A stretch of DNA of 64,000 nt. Origin: Modicisalibacter sp033446685. GTDB lineage: Bacteria; Pseudomonadota; Gammaproteobacteria; Pseudomonadales; Halomonadaceae. The translations under genes were made by a program, and so were the position numbers. The notes under the pieces were generated by a model. The model did not search any database and had not been told where the DNA came from. It saw nothing but the letters and a program-made list of their open reading frames with translations. Below are positions 61,070-64,000 of this stretch, one piece after another; the first letter of the stretch is position 1, and every line of letters begins with the position of its first letter. The stretch covers positions 372,001-436,000 of the forward strand of contig NZ_JAWQLY010000002.1 in NCBI RefSeq assembly GCF_033446685.1, in the 5' to 3' direction.

Positions 61070-61936
61070 CTATCGACTCGCCGCGTCCGCGCCGGGGCGC
61101 CGGTCGAAGCGGGCGAAAAGCTGCCCGGCATCCCCGTCGACGCTCTCCTGGTAGTAGAGGCTGGCCAGCGAGAAGCCGGCGGGAGTGGCGAGCGACGGAC
61201 CTTCGAGCAGGCTCTGGTAACGCTCGCCGCCGATCATCGCCAGGCGCTGGGTGACGAACAGCGTATCCACCACACCATGGCGCAGCAGCGAATGCAGGGA
61301 ATAGGGACCGGCAACCGAATAAACCCGTCGGTAGCCGCGCTCGCCGAGTGCGCGAACGACCTGGCGGACGTCGAGCTCGCGGGTGACGCTGGCGGCGTCC
61401 GGCTCGGCATCCAAGCCGATCACTTCGGCCCCCTGGGCGGTCAGGCGAGCGCGCCGCTCGGCGGTGATCAACGGCCGGGCGACGAAGATCAACACCCGCC
61501 GGCCCTGCTCGAGCAGCGTCTCGGGCAGCGAGAAATCGAGCGTATTGCTGAGCACCACCACGTCGGGCTGAGGCCGCAGGCCCTGGGCGCGGCGCCAGGC
61601 CAGAAGATCGCCGAAGGCTGGTTCGTCGGCCACCGGCAGCGCGGCCTGGGCGCGACCCTCGGCCAGCTGACGGAAATAGCGCCCGCCGATCAGCAGCGCG
61701 TCGGCGCGTGCCGCGAGTTCCTGATAGAGCCGCCAGTCATGGCGGTTGGCGACGCTCGTCGGCACCTCGTCTTGACCCGCTTGATTCTCGACGGCGACCC
61801 GGCCATCGAGGCTGGTGACGAAGTTGCTGTAGACGAAGGGGGAGTCGGGCGTGGCATGAGCGAGCGGCGTGTCGAGATAGAGTCCTTCCAGCGAACACGC
61901 CTGTGCCGGGGCGGGATAGAGCCTGAGTAGTGTCAT
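61070..61936 (-). CDS. RibD C-terminal domain/dihydrofolate-reductase-fold protein
   Basis: 288 residues of the RibD-C reductase family. Family segments are FVYSNFVTSLDGRVAVEN, ARADALLIGGRYFRQLAEG, RRVYSVAGPYSLHSLLRHG and VDTLFVTQRLAMIGG. The deaminase domain of RibD is absent, and no other riboflavin genes are near, so it may reduce a pterin-like or other heterocyclic substrate. ATG 61936 is preferred to a start 63 bases upstream. Confidence 0.85.
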   Translation of the reverse strand: MTLLRLYPAPAQACSLEGLYLDTPLAHATPDSPFVYSNFVTSLDGRVAVENQAGQDEVPTSVANRHDWRLYQELAARADALLIGGRYFRQLAEGRAQAALPVADEPAFGDLLAWRRAQGLRPQPDVVVLSNTLDFSLPETLLEQGRRVLIFVARPLITAERRARLTAQGAEVIGLDAEPDAASVTRELDVRQVVRALGERGYRRVYSVAGPYSLHSLLRHGVVDTLFVTQRLAMIGGERYQSLLEGPSLATPAGFSLASLYYQESVDGDAGQLFARFDRRPGADAASR

Positions 61937-62132
61937 GGCCGTGCGTTCCAGGTGCCTTTCAGATCGATTCGATACGACAGTGAAATGGCACGATAGCACG
62001 CGCGACGGCGCCGCGTTGGGTGCCTGGATGGATGGCTTTTTTCATACTTTTGCCTCGGCGCCAGCGGCTATCTTGAGCATAACGCTGCGGGTACGGACGG
62101 CTCGGCAACGGGCCGGCTACAGCAGGAGCGGT

Positions 62133-62180
62133 CGCCTGGCGAGAGCGGGCCGCAAGGCAGCGCTCCGCTCTCGCCAGGTG
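62133..62180 (+). repeat. Long perfect inverted repeat (hairpin)
   Basis: CCTGGCGAGAGCGG (62135-62148) and CCGCTCTCGCCAGG (62165-62178) form a 14-bp perfect stem, extended outward by one G-T and one C-G pair. The 16-base loop itself contains GCC-GCAA-GGC, a small hairpin with a GNRA tetraloop. No T tract follows, so it is not a simple terminator. Confidence 0.8.
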
Positions 62181-62243
62181 TCACTACGGCGACCCGTGCT
62201 CGTCGCTACAAGGTGACCCGCTCACGTCACAACAGGCGACCCG
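62180..62243 (+). repeat. Three tandem repeats of 22-24 bp
   Basis: The pattern GTCRC-N3/5-GGYGACCCG occurs three times: GTCRC at 62180, 62202 and 62226; GGYGACCCG at 62188, 62212 and 62235. The spacing is close to two helical turns. The array ends 23 bases before the ATP-grasp start codon. Confidence 0.75.
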
Positions 62244-62266
62244 TTCGGGATGCCAGGGAGGCAGCG

Positions 62267-63568
62267 ATGGATCCGCGCAACGTCTTCGTCGTCGGGCTCA
62301 ATGCGTTCAATCGCGAGCGTCTCGAGCACCTGCGCGGCGCCAGCGAGTACCGTTTCCATGGCGTGATCGAACCGGAAGCGGTCTACGACACCGAGATATT
62401 TCCCATCGCGGAGATGCTGCAGCAGGCCTCGGCGCAACTGGATGCCTTCGATGGCAGCATCGACGCCATCGTCGGCTACATGGACTTCCCGGTCTCGACC
62501 ATGCTGCCGTTGCTGTGCGAGCGCTACGGCACCCGGACCACCAGTCTCGAAAGCCTGCTCAAGTGCGAGCACAAGTACTGGAGTCGGCTGACCCAGCGCG
62601 AGGTGATCGGCAACTACATCCCGCGCTTCACTGCCTTCGACCCGTTCGACGACGAGGCATTGTCGCGTATCGGCGAGGCGGGGCTGTACTTCCCGTTCTT
62701 CGTCAAGCCGATCAAGTCATCGGGATCGCGGCTGGGCTTTCGCATCGACAGCCCCGAGGACTTCGGTGCCGCGATCACCCGGCTGCGCGAGGACATCGGG
62801 CTGATTTCCGAGCCGTTCAATTTCATCCTCGAACAGGCCAACCTGCCCGACGCGGTGCGCGCGGTGGATGGCGGCTTCTGCATGGCCGAAGAGATCATCG
62901 GTGGCTGGCAGTGTACGGTCGAAGGCTATGTCTTCCAGGGCGAGGTGGCGCCCTACGGCATCGTCGATTCGATTCGCTACCCCCAGGTGCTGAGCTTCTT
63001 CTACTATCGCTATCCCTCGCGTCTGCCGGCCCACATTCAGGACAAGATGCGCGAGCTGACGACGACCATCATGACGCATATCGGCTACGACAACGCCGCG
63101 TTCAATGTCGAGTTCTTCTGGGACGAGGTCCAGAACCGCATCTGGCTGCTCGAGATCAACACGCGAATCTCCCAGTCGCACTGCGACCTGTTCGAGAAGG
63201 TCGATGGGGTCAGCCATCAGCAGGTCACCGTCGATCTGGCGTTGGGTCAGCGCCCCGACATGCCCTCGGCCGAAGGCGCGTTCGCAATCGCCGCGAAGTT
63301 CTTCTATCGGGTGTTCTTCGTCGACGCGGTGGTCACGCGGGTACCCAGCGACGAAGAGCTCGAGTCGCTGCAGCAACGCTTCCCGGGGTGCGTGATCGCC
63401 CTGCAGGTCGAGGTCGGCACGCGGCTTTCCACGCTGCCCGAACAGGACAGCTACAGTTTCGCGCTGGCGCACATCTGGATGGGTGCCGACAGTGAAGAAG
63501 CGCTGCTCGACGACTATGCCGCGCTTGCCGCATCACTGGCTTTCGAATTCGAGGAGATCATCGGCTGA
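62267..63568 (+). CDS. ATP-grasp family ligase
   Basis: 433 residues. An N-terminal Rossmann-like pre-ATP-grasp domain (VFVVGLNAFNRERLEHL) is followed by the ATP-grasp fold. The ATP lysine is in FPFFVKPIKSSGSRLG, and the Mg-binding acidic pair and Asn are in AFNVEFFWDEV and WLLEINTRIS. Such enzymes form amide or thioester bonds through acyl-phosphates, typically ligating amino acids or peptides. Substrates are unknown. ATG 62267 follows GGGAGG. A CocE/NonD hydrolase gene begins 67 bases downstream and probably belongs to the same unit. Confidence 0.85.
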   Translation: MDPRNVFVVGLNAFNRERLEHLRGASEYRFHGVIEPEAVYDTEIFPIAEMLQQASAQLDAFDGSIDAIVGYMDFPVSTMLPLLCERYGTRTTSLESLLKCEHKYWSRLTQREVIGNYIPRFTAFDPFDDEALSRIGEAGLYFPFFVKPIKSSGSRLGFRIDSPEDFGAAITRLREDIGLISEPFNFILEQANLPDAVRAVDGGFCMAEEIIGGWQCTVEGYVFQGEVAPYGIVDSIRYPQVLSFFYYRYPSRLPAHIQDKMRELTTTIMTHIGYDNAAFNVEFFWDEVQNRIWLLEINTRISQSHCDLFEKVDGVSHQQVTVDLALGQRPDMPSAEGAFAIAAKFFYRVFFVDAVVTRVPSDEELESLQQRFPGCVIALQVEVGTRLSTLPEQDSYSFALAHIWMGADSEEALLDDYAALAASLAFEFEEIIG

Positions 63569-63635
63569 ACGGCGCGCGGCGCTTCGCCTACCCTGAAAGC
63601 ATCCATGCCTAACGACGACACGATGAGGGGCCGCC

Positions 63636-64000
63636 ATGCGCATCGTCAGCGATTTCACACGCCGGATTCACGAAGAGGAAAGCTGGATCACGCTCGCCGA
63701 CGGTTGTCGGCTGGCGGTACGCATCTGGCGGCCGGTGGACGCCGAGCAGCATCCGGTGCCGGCGATCCTCGAATACCTGCCTTACCGCAAGCGTGACCTG
63801 ACGGCCCCGCGCGATGCCCAGACCCACCCCTACTGGGCCGGTCACGGCTACGCCGGGGTGCGCGTCGACATCCGCGGCAGCGGCGAATCGGACGGCGTGC
63901 TGACCGACGAGTACCTGCAGCAGGAGCTCGACGACGGCGTCGAGATTCTCGACTGGTTGGAGCGCCAGCCCTGGTGCGACGGCAACGTCGGGATGATCGG
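63636..64000 (+). CDS. CocE/NonD family hydrolase, N-terminal part (3' end outside window)
   Basis: The first 121 residues are visible. They begin with the X-Pro dipeptidyl-peptidase S15-like segment WITLADGCRLAVRIWRP, then ILEYLPYRKRD, GVRVDIRGSGESDG and an oxyanion/nucleophile approach (WCDGNVGMIG) that in the full protein leads to the GxSxxG serine just beyond the window edge. This is a serine ester or peptide hydrolase of the alpha/beta fold. GATGAGGGG precedes ATG 63636. Confidence 0.85.
   Translation, partial: MRIVSDFTRRIHEEESWITLADGCRLAVRIWRPVDAEQHPVPAILEYLPYRKRDLTAPRDAQTHPYWAGHGYAGVRVDIRGSGESDGVLTDEYLQQELDDGVEILDWLERQPWCDGNVGMI

Larger units (their letters stand above)
61937..62266. 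other. Divergent intergenic region upstream of the ATP-grasp gene
   Basis: 330 bases without a gene. Its right half is highly structured: a long perfect hairpin (62133-62180) followed by three tandem repeats (62180-62243), then GGGAGG and the ATP-grasp start at 62267. Near 62050-62080, CTTTTG and TATCTT about 16 bp apart may be a weak + strand promoter. Confidence 0.55.

Noticed and set aside
62180..62243. Tandem repeats as a CRISPR array
   Set aside because: Only three imperfect units of 22-24 bp without unique spacers, and no cas genes.

Overview
The window is about 64 kb of high-GC, gene-dense gammaproteobacterial chromosome. Gene content and order (nuoG-N; lptM-lysA-dapF-DUF484-xerC; argH divergent from hemCD-hemX-hemY; fur divergent from bamE; ratA/ratB divergent from smpB-ssrA; fabA-fabB) fit an Oceanospirillales-type organism, most likely Halomonadaceae. 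That placement is inferred from gene content; no rRNA is present. No prophage, insertion sequence, CRISPR array, tRNA or rRNA was found.

Layout. (1) 1-8.7 kb, + strand: the 3' part of the respiratory complex I operon (nuoG partial to nuoN), closed by a strong bidirectional terminator. (2) 8.7-12 kb, - strand: a TRAP transporter (dctQ, dctM, dctP) for an organic acid. (3) 12-15.3 kb: an endonuclease/exonuclease/phosphatase-family protein, dsbA, the ribosome-assembly GTPase yihA and a HAD phosphatase. (4) 15.3-18.2 kb, - strand: an arsenic operon arsR-arsC-arsH-arsB with a visible operator. (5) 18.2-24.1 kb: a hypothetical gene, then xerC, DUF484, dapF, lysA, lptM and argH on the - strand, joined by very short overlaps. 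(6) 24.1-28.9 kb, + strand: haem biosynthesis hemC, hemD, hemX, hemY. (7) 28.9-33.1 kb, - strand: a fused dihydroxyacetone kinase and a large MscS-family channel. (8) 33.5-38.3 kb: two tiny zinc-ribbon-like proteins, a pteridine-reductase-like SDR, fur, bamE, ratA/ratB, smpB and tmRNA. (9) 38.4-45.7 kb: a hypothetical protein, an SMP-30 lactonase, an RmlD-like/PlsC pair, fabA/fabB and a PAS-GGDEF-EAL protein.

(10) 45.6-53.2 kb, - strand, is the most unusual block. Eight tightly packed genes run merR - phr - NTF2-like - SDR - FAD oxidoreductase - DUF1365 - cfa-like methyltransferase - DUF2878. It looks like a light/photo-oxidative stress operon pairing DNA photorepair with membrane-lipid remodelling. 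Its MerR regulator has the fold of the B12 photoreceptors CarH/LitR but has lost the cobalamin-contacting residues. A TTGTACAA palindrome sits in the spacer of its predicted promoter.

(11) 53.3-64 kb: sirohydrochlorin chelatase, a TIGR01777 epimerase, rapA, a membrane-anchored TlpA-like fusion, a PQQ-type sugar dehydrogenase, a VOC protein, a RibD-C protein, and an ATP-grasp ligase followed by a CocE/NonD hydrolase cut by the window end. The ATP-grasp leader carries a long perfect hairpin and three tandem repeats of 22-24 bp.
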